In this document: in pieces, positions 37,416-49,959 of the stretch
How the letters are laid out: the number at the start of each line of letters is the position of its first letter
Position numbering within the stretch: position 1 is the stretch's first letter
NCBI RefSeq assembly: GCF_021134715.1
Contig: NC_060020.1
Coordinates: 3,596,001 to 3,660,000 of the forward strand
DNA: 64,000 nucleotides
Direction of reading: 5' to 3'
Source of the DNA: Daphnia pulex
Lineage: Eukaryota > Arthropoda > Branchiopoda > Diplostraca > Daphniidae
Translations under genes and position numbers: made by a program
The notes under the pieces: model-generated
The model's input: only the letters and a program-made list of their open reading frames with translations
Databases searched by the model: none
What the model was told of the DNA's origin: nothing

Positions 37416-38803
37416 AGTTGATACCACTGTTTTCTCTCACAGCTGTTTACAATTACTGTGTTTTCACAACAATTAAACTTGCCCGACTGCTTTTTGCTTT
37501 CGTGAGAGAGATATTTTTCCTCGTTCGGGTCGATGCCGATTATTTAATTAGTAAGTTTTCCCGATTGGTTGGTAGATGGCGCGGGGGTGCGTTTTCGACA
37601 ACGTCAATGCGGAAATGCCCGACGGGAGATCAGCTGACTAAGAGTAGCGACTAGAGCTGCCGAGTCGTGAGTCGCCAACAGAGTGGTAAGGAACTCGGCG
37701 CAGTTTCGGCCCAAAAAAGTTATTTTGTCTCTGACTGAGACTCTTCCTTAATAAACGAACAAGAAGATCATCACAGGATTTCGGATTTGACTCCATTTCA
37801 TCCGAAACTGGGTAGGTTTTGAGTCTTTTCACTGCTGTTGCTGTGTGGACCTTGGAAAAATTGCAAGTCGTGGTGTGTCGGCTTTGGGCTGTGTGATCCA
37901 TCCAAAGGCGATTATTTTCTCTCTCTCTCTCTTGTCTGGTGTCCATCATACGTTTTGGGCTTTGCTACGTGAAGGGAGAAAAAAGCTAGCCATAGTTTCT
38001 ATTTTCGGGAGTTGAGCGACCTCTCTCGAAACCGGATTGTGTACAGCTTCTGCATATTTCGTTCGTGAGTTGGGGCCTTTTTTCCCCCTTATTCTCGATA
38101 GTCTTGGGTCCTCTCGTTTTGTCGGAAGAATGTTTGAGTATTCCCACACGAAAATTCTCGGTCGCCATTTGTGTGTTTTCACTGAAATGTGAAAAAAAAG
38201 AACAAGCTCGGCCGTGATTTCCTCTACGGTTTTGTTCTTGAACTAAAAAAAGCTTTATTTTAAAAATTCAGAGTCGTTTTTTCCCAGCTTGCGGTTTCCT
38301 TGTGTACTGACTCTCACTTTCCATCAAATTGTGTGTGTGTGTGTGTGTGTGTAGGGTGTGATGGCCCTGTAGACGGGCCATTGGCTTATTGCGGTTTTGA
38401 TTCGTAAGAGGAGATGGGAACGTCATGCATTTCTTGATGAATTGTCTTGTTCTTTTTTATCGGACACAGGAAGGAGACGCCAGTGCCCGCAAAACGAGCC
38501 AGAGAGAGAGAGCGGTCCTCCACCTTGGCCGACCTTCACACATCGTTTGGGACTCCCAAGGCCAGCAACCAGAAAAGCCGGCTTTTCTAGAGGGAAACAA
38601 AAAATAAGAGGACAAGAAACTACAGACCACCATTCTACCACCCAGCCAACCTGCCCCGCTGAAGCGAAGAGAATTTCCTTGTTTGGTCGGGAAAATATTA
38701 CCAAGATAAAAAAACGAACGAGTTGGCCTAAATTCGTGACTACCAGAAGAAGAAGAAGTAGAAGTAAAAAAAAGGCTTCATCGTCAACGAATCAAGACGA
38801 GCC
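37416..38803 (+). promoter_or_regulatory. Promoter and long 5' leader of Orb2
   Basis: About 1.4 kb before the Orb2 start codon. It contains (CT)n at 37918-37932, a perfect (GT)11 at 38331-38352 and A-rich tracts. An open frame at 38397-38897 overlaps the Orb2 start in another frame and shows no family features. One or more non-coding exons are likely but were not defined. Confidence 0.4.
38331..38352. repeat. (GT)11 microsatellite
   Basis: Perfect GT dinucleotide run in the leader of Orb2. Confidence 0.9.
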
Positions 38804-41800
38804 ATGCAAGATGAAGCGCATCCAGCAGCAGCAGCGACATCGTCCGCAACTGCCACGACGTCGGGTAGTATCGTCGGAAAGAATGGCGTCGGATTGAACC
38901 TCGGCGTCAACATTTGTTCTTCGTCAGACCACTCGGTCGGGCTCTCATTGCCCATCTCGCCACTTTCAGTCAAAGCTGGAGGCTCGGATTCATCTTCATC
39001 GTCGTCCTCGTCATCGTCATCGTCGCTGTCGCCCCATCTCCACCCCAACATCTACAGCGGAAACCACAGCTTTTCGGGCAATGGTGGGAACCCGACGTCG
39101 TCGTCGTCCAATGGCGACGGAGCTGATCCGGAACTCTCGACACCAGACTCTGGAAGGTCCAGCTTGAGCCACAACGGGAGCAATACGGGGGAGCACGGTG
39201 GCCTCGGTGGTCACACTAGCCTCGTCGGTGGATTAATGAGTTCGTCGTTGCTCTCCAGCTTGAGCCCATCTCCTTCGGCTGGACTGTGGTCGTCGTCGAC
39301 ATCCAGCAGTTGTAGCAGTAGTGCCGAATCGGGCTACCATCCGCTGTCTCCGCATTCGCCGCCGAGTCCCAGCCAGCAGCGGCGACCCATCACGGGGTCC
39401 CATCATCTCAGTCCGAGTTTGACGACGTCTTCGACGACGCCTCGGTCAGGGCCGAGCTCGCCCTCGAATTTCCTCCTGCCGGGAGTCATCAATGCCAACA
39501 AATCGCCGGCGTCCTCGACCTTTTCTTCTCCCTGGTCGAGCGGAAGTGGTGGACCACCAAGTCCAACCCATTGCTCGTCCCACTTGAGCCCGTCTTCATC
39601 GGGACTGTGGAATCGCGGTCGTTCGGCGCCCAATTTGGCCGGTGGAAGCATCGGCGGAGGGGGTGGCGGCGGCGGCGGCGGTGGTGGTGGTGGTGGTGGT
39701 GGTGGTGGTGTTAGTAGTGGTGGTTGTGGCGGTGGAGTTGCCAGCAGTCCGTTCGGTCACGGACTCAACTCTGCCTTTGCTCCATTTTCCCAATCGGCCG
39801 GCTCTCCGTGGGCCAGTTTAGGTGCTTCGACTACTCCGGTGAGCCGCAAAAGCCTTAGTAATCACCACACTTATGGCATGGCTGGTTCGATGACCAATCC
39901 GGCCGCAGCGGCTGCGGCTGCTGCTGCTGCGAACGCGGCTGCAGCCAGTTACATGGCGAACGGCCAGAGCGGCTACGGCGGTGCAAGTCGCTTTCGTCGC
40001 AGCACATCCTACCCGGGAAAGAACAACGTCTTCGGTTCCACCCAGTTCCATATGGCCCCGCCCACTCTGGAAGTCACCAACATCGACGAGAACAGCGACT
40101 ACATGTATCAGGTATGTCTGTACTAGACACACACACAGCTAGCCCAACATACGTTGAACTCGGTAATCATTGACATGCCTACGACCTCTTGATGACCTGT
40201 TGGCGGATGTGATGACTGATGAGTTTGGTATTTGTTTTCCACCAGGGCGTGACCTTTCTTCTTTGTAACCCATCAACTCGATTGATAAGTGCACTAAAGT
40301 TTGATATGTCAGCTCGATGCGACATCGATTGTGTTGTGCCAATGACACAAGTTTTTCGGTTCCAAGGTTTTCCCTTTTTTTTTGTTTTTTGTTTTTTTCA
40401 ATATATTTCCACCGGTAATGGAATACGATGCCAACCCATCTGCAGCCGTAGCTGCTTTTTCCGCCCACTCCTTTTGCGCGTGCGAACCGTTTTCCAAAAT
40501 GGCCGCCGAATCGCCCCATCTGCTATTATCAAATTATCCCGTTCATGACATTTGGTCATCATCAACTAAATAACAATATCTCTGCGTCGGTCGGTTACCG
40601 AGGCCATCAACTTTATTTCTTTTTTGTGGGGAGGTCCAATTCACCAATTGAATTCACGTTATTATTGTAGTAGCAGCCGTTGAGATGAAAGTCGTGGAAA
40701 CTTCCCCGTTTGGAGTACAGTACAAGTTTAGACTTGGGCTCGACATCCGGTAGGACTCTGAATCGAAAAAAGAGTGGGATGATATTAGAATCGCTGCTTC
40801 CAAAATGCATAGCCTGCGTGTGCCTGTGTCTGTATAACGTTGCACATCTATCGAGAGGCTTATTTTATTATTATTTTTATTATTATTATTTTCTATTTTG
40901 CCATGTCTCGCACCCCCCTGGAGGTGTCATTGTGAGGCAGGTTGCCATGGCGACGCAGAGCTCTGACGTCAGAACACTCTGCAATGTCAAACAATCCACG
41001 AGAGAGCAAAAAAAAAAAAGGGGGGAAATAAAAAAAGGAAGAAGGAGCGAACGAAAAGAACCCGAAGTCTCTTTCTACGCACAAACTATTCCCCCGCTCC
41101 GCCACTATAATACTACCTACGCTCAATCCTGACGTGGCGGAGGCGGTGCCGCTCGATTAAGCCGCCCTGGACGACCTGTCAATTCAGCCGTCCAATTTTC
41201 TCCGTTGTTATTTTCAGTTTTTTCAACCAGTCCAGAAAGAAAAAAGATGAAAAATCTTTTCGGACCAACCATCGACTCCCATTTCCTCCTCAAATAACAA
41301 AGTACTAAACACGTTGAGGTTTTTTTTCCCCTCCGCCTATCCGTTTCAATTCGTTAGTAATGCGATCTTTCTTTTCGGGTTTCCATGTATACATTGTCAA
41401 TTTATTTCAAAGTCTTTAGGGAGTGTGGGTGGTTTAGACGGGATTTTTTTTTTTCTGCGTGAAAGGCACGGGGGTGGGATGGCTGGAAAGGGAAATGCCA
41501 GGGAGGAACGCGCGCGTATTGATTCGAAATTGTTCCTCCTCGGTCCGCGTGTGTGTGTACATGTGTAGTACGAAGTAGGAAACAAAATCGCGCAAGTCTT
41601 CCTAATCGATAAGCTTACACTACTTTCCCATCCCGTGTCCTATCCCATCAATGTAGGCGCTCCTTGTAAATAGGAAAAAAGATGCGGGAGAAGTGAAGAC
41701 ACTGTCCGCATTCAAAATAGAATCAATGAACTGTGTACAGTTCTGGCGCTCGGAAATAGGTCACATCATTTTTTCTTTCTCTCTCTCTCGCCTTTTCTCT

Positions 41801-44800
41801 TAAAAATCTAACGGAAGGATGCGGTTCTTTTCGCCCCCCCCCCTCTCCGCCATGGGAAGTGGTGGTGGGCGATCCCACATACAAATTCCTTGTTTTTTTC
41901 TCGTTTTTTCTTTTTGTTTTTGTCCTGGCTGCAATAAATAACAAGTTGTAACCGGGTCGTTTGGAAAAAAAGTTCACGTGATCTCAGTCATCAAGATGGT
42001 GGGTGGATGCCTTGGTGACTACCTATACAAGAAAGTAAGAGAGAAAAAGAGAGAAAGAGAAGGTTATCACTTGTGTACGCGAACTCCGTGTCGGAGCTAT
42101 CGATCGGTTTTCTTGGCAACCGAGAAGCCATTCTTTCCAATCATGCCCAAGTTGTTTCATATCACGTGTCATGACAATCGCTATTAGAAAATCCTTTGGG
42201 CTATCAAACGTGAATGCCAAACCACCCAGATATACATCCGGAATCTGGGTCTGGAGTGTTTAAGTCTTCTCAAACTGTGTTTTTTTTTTTGCCTTCTACT
42301 TCTTTTGACTGTGTGCGTGTGTGTTTTTAGAGACTTATTTTTTGTGTTGTAAATTTTTTTGCCCTTCTGTTTGGTTGTTGCCGTTCTATTTCGAGTATGT
42401 TGGCTGGAAAAAGAATGGGCGGAGCGAGCCAGCAAGCACCCAGTTGGCACTGGATGCTCTTTTTGAAGGGAAACCTTCTCGCCGACCATGTGAAACTAAT
42501 CGAGATGATCCCTTTGTTTATATTTTGCAGGACCCTCACGGATCCATCACGCCTAGTCCCCTGGATAATATGCGCGGACTCGAGTACTACCTTCACGATA
42601 TGATGCATAATAACGCAGGCAGCGACGGACAGGACCAGCAAGCCAAAGGTGGTGATGAACCCGATTGACGTGTTTGATGTTATTGATTAGCTCATTATAA
42701 AAGAGGAAAAATAAAAAAAAGGAACGCTGGACTGGTGCAGCTGCGGCGTGCGTGCGCGGATAGAACACACATAGACAGAGAGCTGGTGTGTGTGTGTGTG
42801 CCGGCCCGCCCACACTCCTGAGCCCGTCTCTATCACGTGGTACCTCCTCCTGAATCAATAAGCGGGACTCTGAGTGACGTCATGTGCAACTTTGTGTTAT
42901 TCAATGGGCGAAGGAACTGAACCGACTAGGCGGCGTATGAAATAAAGCAATTAATAGCTGCAAACAAAATGTGCGCCAGCTCACGTCCAGCGTGATTACA
43001 TGTCGGGGTGCAAACGACGAAAATGATTTTCACTGGATCGCGGGCAGTGGGAAACCCAGTACATGTCTACAAGTAGCGTTAGATTGATGGACTAAAATGA
43101 TGGATTGCCTCGATCAAAAAACTCAATTTCGACTCTTCTTTTCTTTTCTTTCCGCGTTTGTTTTTCCTAGCAGGAAAGTACTACTCGGCATTGGATGGAA
43201 CGGATATGAACTACGGAGGCGAGGACAACGGCATGGGACTGACCATGGGCCTCGGCGGAATGGCTGGATTGGGTAATTATGGCGATACCGCTGATCGAGG
43301 TCAATAGAATCCTTAGAAGTGTATTTACTGAGCGACGATGGTCGGCTTTTTATAGCAATGGAATCTCCATCAAGAAGGCCAAACAAGTTGCCATGGCTAC
43401 GTTAGACGAGCTGCTATTGATTCCTTTTTTAGTGACTTAACATAACCCCCGGAACCTTTATTCCCTGTATGTTCCCTGCCTTAGCTACTATATCTGTATA
43501 GCGCACACATGTTTTGTTTCATTATTTTCTAGGGCCCGACAAAAGACGAGTCGATTCGATCGATCGGCAGAGTCGTTTTGGGCGAAAACTAACGATGTTT
43601 TCTCTTCTCTGATGTTTTCAATAGATTGCTTCGGGATGAATGGTGGTAACTACTTGCCGTCGTTGTCTATTCATTCGCAATCGCACTGTCTACCCTCCCC
43701 GTCGCGTATCTCGCCCAGGAGCCCCGTCTCGACCTCTGGATCCGAATCTGGAGAGCGCTATTCACGAAAAGTCTTTGTTGGAGGCCTTCCTCCCGACATT
43801 GATGAAGGTATCGTGTGTTTTAAGAGAGAGAGAGAGACTCGAATTTCGGGAGTCCTTTCTTCGAATTGAGAATCTCGTATTAACTACATCTCATCTTTGC
43901 TAACTCGTTGTATCTTTTTCTATTATTTTTGCAATTTCAACAGAGGAAATCAATGCCAGTTTTCGTCGTTTCGGATCGTTGGTGGTCGACTGGCCTCACA
44001 AGGCTGAAAGTAAATCTTACTTCCCACCCAAAGGCTATGCGTTTCTCTTGTTTCAAGTAAGTTGGTCGTGTGTGCGTGTGTGCGCATTCGGGCGTCATTA
44101 TCACAAAAAAGTCATTCCCATCTGTTTTGCCCATTGTACAGGAGGAGAACTCTGTTCAGCAGTTGATCGAGACTTGTATGCAAGAGGAAGATAAATTGTA
44201 TCTCTGCGTTTCGTCACCCACGATCAAGGTATTGCGTCGTCGAGATGTATATACTACGACGGAGCGAGGGAATTAACTTACGACATTTCCCCGTTCTTGA
44301 TCCCGCAGGATAAGCCAGTACAAATAAGGCCATGGAAATTGTCTGATGCCGACTTCGTTCTAGACGCTTCTCTGCCGCTCGACCCTCGCAAAACAGTCTT
44401 TGTTGGCGGAGTACCCCGTCCTCTGAAAGCGGGTAGGCACCAAACGCATTTGAGACCGATCGATAAGTCGATCCTTGCGTAGGAAGACGATCATCTTCCC
44501 CTTTCATATTTTTTTCTTTCCCTTTCATTTTTATCGTTTGAACGTTTTCTCATTGTTGTCCATTTTTGTTTTCGCTTGCAGTCGAACTGGCCCTGATTAT
44601 GGACAGACTCTACGGAGGCGTTTGCTATGCCGGAATCGACATTGACCCGGAATTGAAGTATCCTAAGGGAGCTGGACGTGTGGCGTTCAGTAATCAGCAA
44701 TCGTACATAGCCGCAATTAGTGCAAGATTTGTGCAATTGCAGCACGGAGACATCGACAAACGAGTAGGGATAACTATAATGCCGGGCACGAGTGTTGATT

Positions 44801-45134
44801 ACGTTGAGAAGTTGATTTAATCAAACTACTGATGCAGGTTGAAGTGAAACCGTACGTTCTGGACGATCAATTCTGCGATGAATGCCAAGGAAGTCGCTCG
44901 GCTGGAAGATTTGCCCCTTTCTTCTGCGCCAACGTGACATGTCTTCAGGTACATTAACTGTTATAACAATCATCTTCAGCCTGAGCGCCGTTCTATCCGA
45001 GTCGTTTGTTATGATTGCAGTACTATTGTGAGCATTGCTGGGCCATGGTTCATTCACGCCCAGGCAGGGAGTTTCACAAGCCGCTCGTCAAGGAAGGAGC
45101 TGATCGACCTCGAACCGTTCACTTTCGTTGGTGA
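38804..45134 (+). CDS. orb2: Orb2-type cytoplasmic polyadenylation element-binding protein (CPEB2-4 class)
   Basis: Ten exons: 38804-40111, 42531-42648, 43174-43272, 43625-43807, 43944-44056, 44142-44228, 44309-44432, 44582-44763, 44838-44948, 45021-45134; 812 residues. RRM1 starts near residue 557 (RKVFVGGLPPDIDEEEIN, then FPPKGYAFLLF), RRM2 near 667 (KTVFVGGVPRPLKAVELA, GAGRVAF), and a C-terminal ZZ-type zinc domain at about 751-800 (CDECQG, FFCANVTCLQYYCEHCW). It binds U-rich elements in mRNA 3' UTRs and controls polyadenylation and translation, notably in synapses and germ line. The 436-codon first exon is low complexity: poly-Ser (about 62-76), poly-Gly (283-303) and poly-Ala (about 366-383), without the poly-Gln of fly Orb2. 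The acceptor of exon 3 is a TAG-CAG tandem. Confidence 0.93.
40112..42530. other. Orb2 intron 1 (about 2.4 kb)
   Basis: It separates the low-complexity first coding exon from the rest. It is T-rich with short simple repeats; no nested gene was recognised. Reading through the donor adds only four residues (VCLY) before a stop, so an unspliced form would encode just the disordered N-terminal region. Confidence 0.5.
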
Positions 45135-47300
45135 AGCTTGGCTGAAAATCGATAGTTAAAGTCTGTTTCTCCTTCTTCCTTCCCACCCTCTCTCTCTCTC
45201 TACGTACACCTCTTTTTCTCTACTTCTTTCTCTTCCCCTTTGACTCTCTTTTTCCTTCCGATTTCTTACATCTTCGCCGTCGGTACCCAACATACAGATA
45301 CTGCGCAGGTGGTGGGGGGGGGGTCTCTTACGTAGATGAATTCAAATGAGGATTATTATTTTTTTTCTGGATTCAAGGCATTCGTCTTGAGGAAGTAGGA
45401 CAATTGATCATCATTTATTTCCATCGGCTTCAACAAAACCGTCTTATTTTTTCTTGAACTTTGGGAAAAGGTTAACTTGGACTTGGCTGGGGGCTTTACC
45501 AAGATAAATTGCGGTACAGATATCTTTTAGATTAGCTGTTCATTTTTCTCAAGTACTTTCTTTAGTCCAAAAGACTTTCTAAACCAAAGAATTTGTTTTG
45601 GGTTGTAAAATGAAGTATTATTATTTTGTTTATGTTTTTTTAATTGTTTTTTTTTTGTAGAGATTAATCAAATCTATTTTTCTCCTAATAGTTTCTTAAA
45701 AAAAAAGAAAAATCTGATTTTTTCTTTATTATTTGGTAATGAAAATAATGTTGCTTAGCGACTAAGTTAAAATTTAGTTTTTTTTTTTCATCAGATGTTG
45801 AACGTCGTAAGCCTGGTTAGTCTATATAACTAAATTGCAACACAAAAAAGAAAACAAAAAAAGATGGGTAGGAGGTTTTTATTGATCTTGAAAATAAAAG
45901 AATTATTTTTTCTTTGAAATTTTAATCAACACCTATATTTAACTGCTGGTAGTTGGCCTAATTCGTATTTTTATTTCTTTCCTTTCGCGTAAGAACATAA
46001 AAAAAAATTCACTAGGCGGACTAAAAAAAAATTGTTCAGTTTCCTTGTTGGACTATTAACTTTCTGTTGATTGTTTCTTATTTCCTGATAATGTCTTAAC
46101 CTAGTCAGTTTTATATACCATCTTTTACCCCACAAACCCAAACCTTTTTAATTTTTTCTAATTTCAATTTTTTTTTGTTTTTAAAACAAAACCTTGAGTG
46201 TTCGATTTTTTTTTCTTAACCGGTTAAAGCTTTTTATATTTATACATATATTTTTTTGAAAATTTCTCCCTTTCCGTTACCACTAAAAGGAAGGAATATT
46301 GTTTCTTTTTTGTGGTATGTAGGTAATTGGGAATGATAGAAAAATGGGAATATCCGGGAGAGTTGAATTTTGTTTTCTATCACTCCGGAGGGATTCTTTG
46401 AAATAGAGGGAAGACCCAAAAGCAGGAAAAAAAAAGTTAAAAAAAAAGAAGAAAAAGAATGGACTAGTTTTGTATTTGTGTGATTGTCATTTAGTCGTCT
46501 TTCCCCTCCCCCCTCCAATAGCTTTATTGTTAAATTTTTTTACCTACTATACTAACCAATTGTTAAACGGTTAGGTAAGAGAGGGTGAAAACCAACCCAG
46601 GTTGTGGTGTTTGTTTCCTCGTCGTTTTTTTTTTTTTTTTTTTTTTTAACATTGCAATTTCAGGCGGGGTATGACGTCTTTTTCTGTGGCCGCAAGTTTC
46701 AATTTATTTTTCTGTCTCTATTTTTCTAATCGTCTTGGAAATCAACACTATTCTTCCTCCCGATTCTCCTGCGTGGGAATCTACACATATACACACCTCC
46801 TCCATGAGTTTTCTGGCTTGTCCGTTCTCCATGTGATAATCCTATTCAACCTGTTTTTCATCCACCAATCAAACTGGATAGGTAGTTAAAGCTTTCAGAA
46901 ACTGGCTCCACCCTTGTAATCGAATGTAATTTCTAAAAACCGGGACTACGGTTCGCTTTGAAAAAAGCAAAATTTTGATTCGGTGAAGTAGACACGAAAA
47001 ACTAAACAAAAAAACAAAAAGAAGAATCCGGAAATCCGTGGTTTCCAACCTGCCCCCCACCCCCCGTCTTTTTGCACCCGCTCTCCCTCCTTCGCTTTTG
47101 CAAGGAATTTTGATACAACAATTTTTTGGTGAACTCTTTTCAATCCTGGTGTTTGGCTTGCCTGTTTTTTTTTCCTTTTTGTAAAGACGTTCTTTTTGTA
47201 TAACCGTTTATGTTTTTTGTAATTCGTGGAGATTTTTTCGGGAAATTAGGTCATCCCGCCTCTTTTTTTCTACCAAAATTAAATAAAAATTTTTCAAAAA
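45135..47300 (+). other. Putative long T-rich 3' UTR of Orb2
   Basis: About 2.1 kb of T-rich sequence with many homopolymers (T runs up to about 22 nt near 46627-46648) and several TTTTAT-type stretches, ending near a candidate AATAAA at 47282-47287. A long U-rich 3' UTR would fit the known autoregulation of CPEB mRNAs, but the true end is unknown. Confidence 0.4.
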
Positions 47301-47536
47301 GCAAAACAAAACAAATGAATGTTTGATTGTTATTTGAGTGCTGTTCTTGTTTCTCTTTTAAAAAACCCTGAAATTTAATGGACAAATTTTTACCCGTTCA
47401 AAGAAAGAAAAAGATTGATCTCGACGCTTGTTCATCGAAAACTTTCTTTTGTGCGTAACTCAGTACGTAAGCAGCTTGTAAAATGTAAAAAATTGAAAAA
47501 ATATGAGCTTGAAAATGCTTTCAGAGCATTAAGGTT

Positions 47537-47807
47537 GCTCAAATTATTGGAGTTCTATTGTCGCGTAGTGGAGTTCTACTGTCGGGTATTTTTAATAATA
47601 TTTTTTAATGGAGTTCTTATGTCTTTGGACTTCTACTGTCGTTGGAGTTCTACTGTCGCATACAAAGAAAATTTTTTTTTATTGTTATTTAAAATATTAC
47701 ACCGACAATAGAACCCCAATATTTTATTAAAAATACCCGACAATAGTACTCCAGTGCCCGACAGTAGAATTCCACTACGCGACAATAGAACTCCAATAAT
47801 TTGAGCT
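47537..47807. mobile_element. Foldback (inverted-repeat) element built from GGAGTTCTAYTGTCG units
   Basis: The outer 50 bp (47537-47586 and 47758-47807) are inverted copies with one mismatch, beginning GCTCAAATTATTGGAG. Inside, a motif GGAGTTCTAYTGTCG recurs about five times on the left and, inverted, four times on the right, with shared TATTTTTAATAA spacers. The whole 271 bp could fold into one long hairpin. No convincing target-site duplication was found and there is no coding capacity. Confidence 0.75.
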
Positions 47808-48508
47808 GTGACTGTGCAACCAACTTAGGATTCAAAACTCATTACTAGATGTCGCTAGTGTCGCCCTTGTTGTTCTTATCGTGAATCGAGGCAAAATAGG
47901 CGAAGCAATTGGTTGCTAATTTCTACTTATATTCCTGTGATTTCATACACCAAATTGAACTTCGTAACCCATGTAGGATTATCTTCACCTAATTTCCTTA
48001 TTTTTATACTGTACCAACTCATTTCTTCATATTTTAGATGCATACTGTCAGTCATTCCAACAAGTTGACTTAGCGCTATTCAGTCACTTTCCATTCAATA
48101 GACCCATCATGCTGTCAATAGCCTAAAACTAATGTTTGAAGCTCACATTTAGTGAAATACAAATCTTCCGAGTTAAGGTATTTTCCCATTACTTGTACCA
48201 GACCATTACAATTCAGATTTTCATGTAACATAGGTATTCTTGTTCATGAATTGTAGGATCTTTTCTGAATCTCCAAATTTTGGTGGTGTACACTGCAACA
48301 CCATGTTTGTTGTTTTACTTTGGTTTAGAAGGCAACCCAGCTAAGAAATAGGTAGAGTTTTATTTTTTATAGGTAAATTTGTGTCAATTTGTAAATAATG
48401 TAGAGAATTTCCTTGTCCCATTCCCACATAGTGTTTCAGAGACGTGAAGAGTGTGAAGTGAATAACCTGCCATGTGTATGTACGTGTACCAGATGTGCTT
48501 GATGAAAC
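47808..48508. other. Intergenic, nothing recognised
   Basis: About 700 bp of AT-rich sequence before the putative small gene. No coding or RNA feature is supported, although an upstream non-coding exon is possible (acceptor-like GTGTTTCAG near 48440). Confidence 0.4.
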
Positions 48509-48847
48509 ATGAAAGTGAAATGCCTTACTAAATTCATCACCCGTATGATAAGGTAAGCATCAATACCACCTATCACCACACTACGGCAATACTTCATGTT
48601 CATGACACTTTCTTTAGCATCAGGAAATTTATCTCAACATATGGAGTAATGCTGTTGGTTGCTATGGATTCCATTTTTACAGTTTTTCATCATGGACATT
48701 TCAGTTTGCTTCTTAGAAAAGGTAAAGATTGATATGCTTTATTCATTTTTATATTTTCATTAATGTAAAACATTTTTTTTTACAGAGCACGCAGTTTCTT
48801 TATGGAATCGTGTGGTCCTGGCACGGAGAGTCTTGTGCCAATGCTGA
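48509..48847 (+). CDS. Possible small three-exon gene of unknown function
   Basis: Exons 48509-48552, 48618-48721 and 48786-48847, with two GT-AG introns of 65 and 64 bp in consistent phase, would encode 69 residues. The sequence has a hydrophobic stretch (STYGVMLLVAMDSIFTVF) followed by a basic C-terminus (KEHAVSLWNRVVLARRVLCQC). An in-frame stop just precedes the start codon. After the TGA at 48845 the same frame stays open through 49033, across a further possible intron (49034-49845). It may be a small membrane protein, the start of a longer TGA-interrupted frame, or a spliced non-coding RNA. I recognise no family. Confidence 0.3.
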
Positions 48848-49305
48848 CCTTTGTCCATGACGGAAGAGGGACTTCCACCAACGTCCATCCTTATCTTCGC
48901 GACGCACGCTCATCTAGCTTCACTGCTTCTAATCACAATTTGTTTTACTTCACTGGCGACTTGGCGAGTTTCTGGACCACTTCATGATCGCTTCCGTCCG
49001 CTGTGCAGTCACTCACCACGGGATTATGCCCAGGTACCCAACAATTGACTTATTTTCGTAGGTTATCTACCAATAATGTAGTTGCTTTAGTCTCTGTCTC
49101 TGTAATAGTTTCCAAAATCAGGCCCTTTTACGCGCAAACGAAGTTTTACTTGGACGTTTCTTTTTTCTAACGCTAGATGGCTTTTTGATAATTTGCAGCT
49201 GTCAAAACAGTCAGTTTCAGTTACTTTGAACATCTCTTTAAACATTTATTGGCAGTTATTTTGTTGAAATATTTAGTGATAACTGACGATTACTATTCCA
49301 GCAAC

Positions 49306-49688
49306 AAAGCTCACTTGTTAAATTTTCGATAATTGCTTTTTTTTTTCTACTTCCGGTTTTCACATTTCAGTCAGTAGTTCAGTAAATATTCATTCGACGT
49401 AAAAAAGAACCACATATTCGTGATCCTCGTCAAATTTGTGGTAAAGTTCATGTTATCTTTTTTACGTACGCGTACTTCCGGTTTCGAAAATTTTCCTGAA
49501 CTATAGTTCAGGAAAATTCTCGATTTTGGCCAAATTTTGGATTTCATCTAAATCACACCTAATCGACCCCAAATTTCATGGGGATCACGAAAATGTGGTT
49601 TAATTTGATGACAGCTCAATGGTTGAGGCGCTGTTGTTACTTCCGGTATACTTCCGGAAAATTTTCAAAAAACTAGCAAGTGAGCTTT
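49306..49688. mobile_element. 383-bp terminal-inverted-repeat element (MITE-like) with an internal palindrome
   Basis: Ends are AAAGCTCACTTG (49306-49317) and its inverse CAAGTGAGCTTT (49677-49688), with partly matching subterminal sequence. Inside is a perfect 30-bp palindrome (49489-49518, core CCTGAACTATAGTTCAGG) and four copies of ACTTCCGG (49349, 49474, 49639, 49650). No coding capacity and no clear target-site duplication. Confidence 0.55.
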
Positions 49689-49959
49689 ATTCTGTTTACA
49701 GTTCTCAATATTGCAAGCTTGATTTTACGTTCAAGAAATTGCATCTTTAAATCTTTGAGCTTAAAAACCTGACTATTGTTTCTATCTGTATTATGTAACT
49801 TTTATTGGCATGTCACTAATTAAGAATTGTTTTCTCTTTATTCAGGTAATGCAGAGGAGACGTGGAGAAGATGGACACCAAAACGTCGCCAGTATCTCCA
49901 AAATGTCAGCGCGGATCATCATTTGTTGTTGGTAATATGTTTTCGTTTGTGTTTGTTAA

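Noticed and set aside
38397-38897. 166-codon frame upstream of and overlapping the Orb2 start
   Set aside because: Basic low-complexity sequence in a different frame from Orb2; more likely 5' leader. An alternative N-terminus is not excluded but unsupported.
48845-48847. Firm call of a selenocysteine codon
   Set aside because: Only frame openness supports it; no SECIS element or conserved family was recognised, so it is left as a question.
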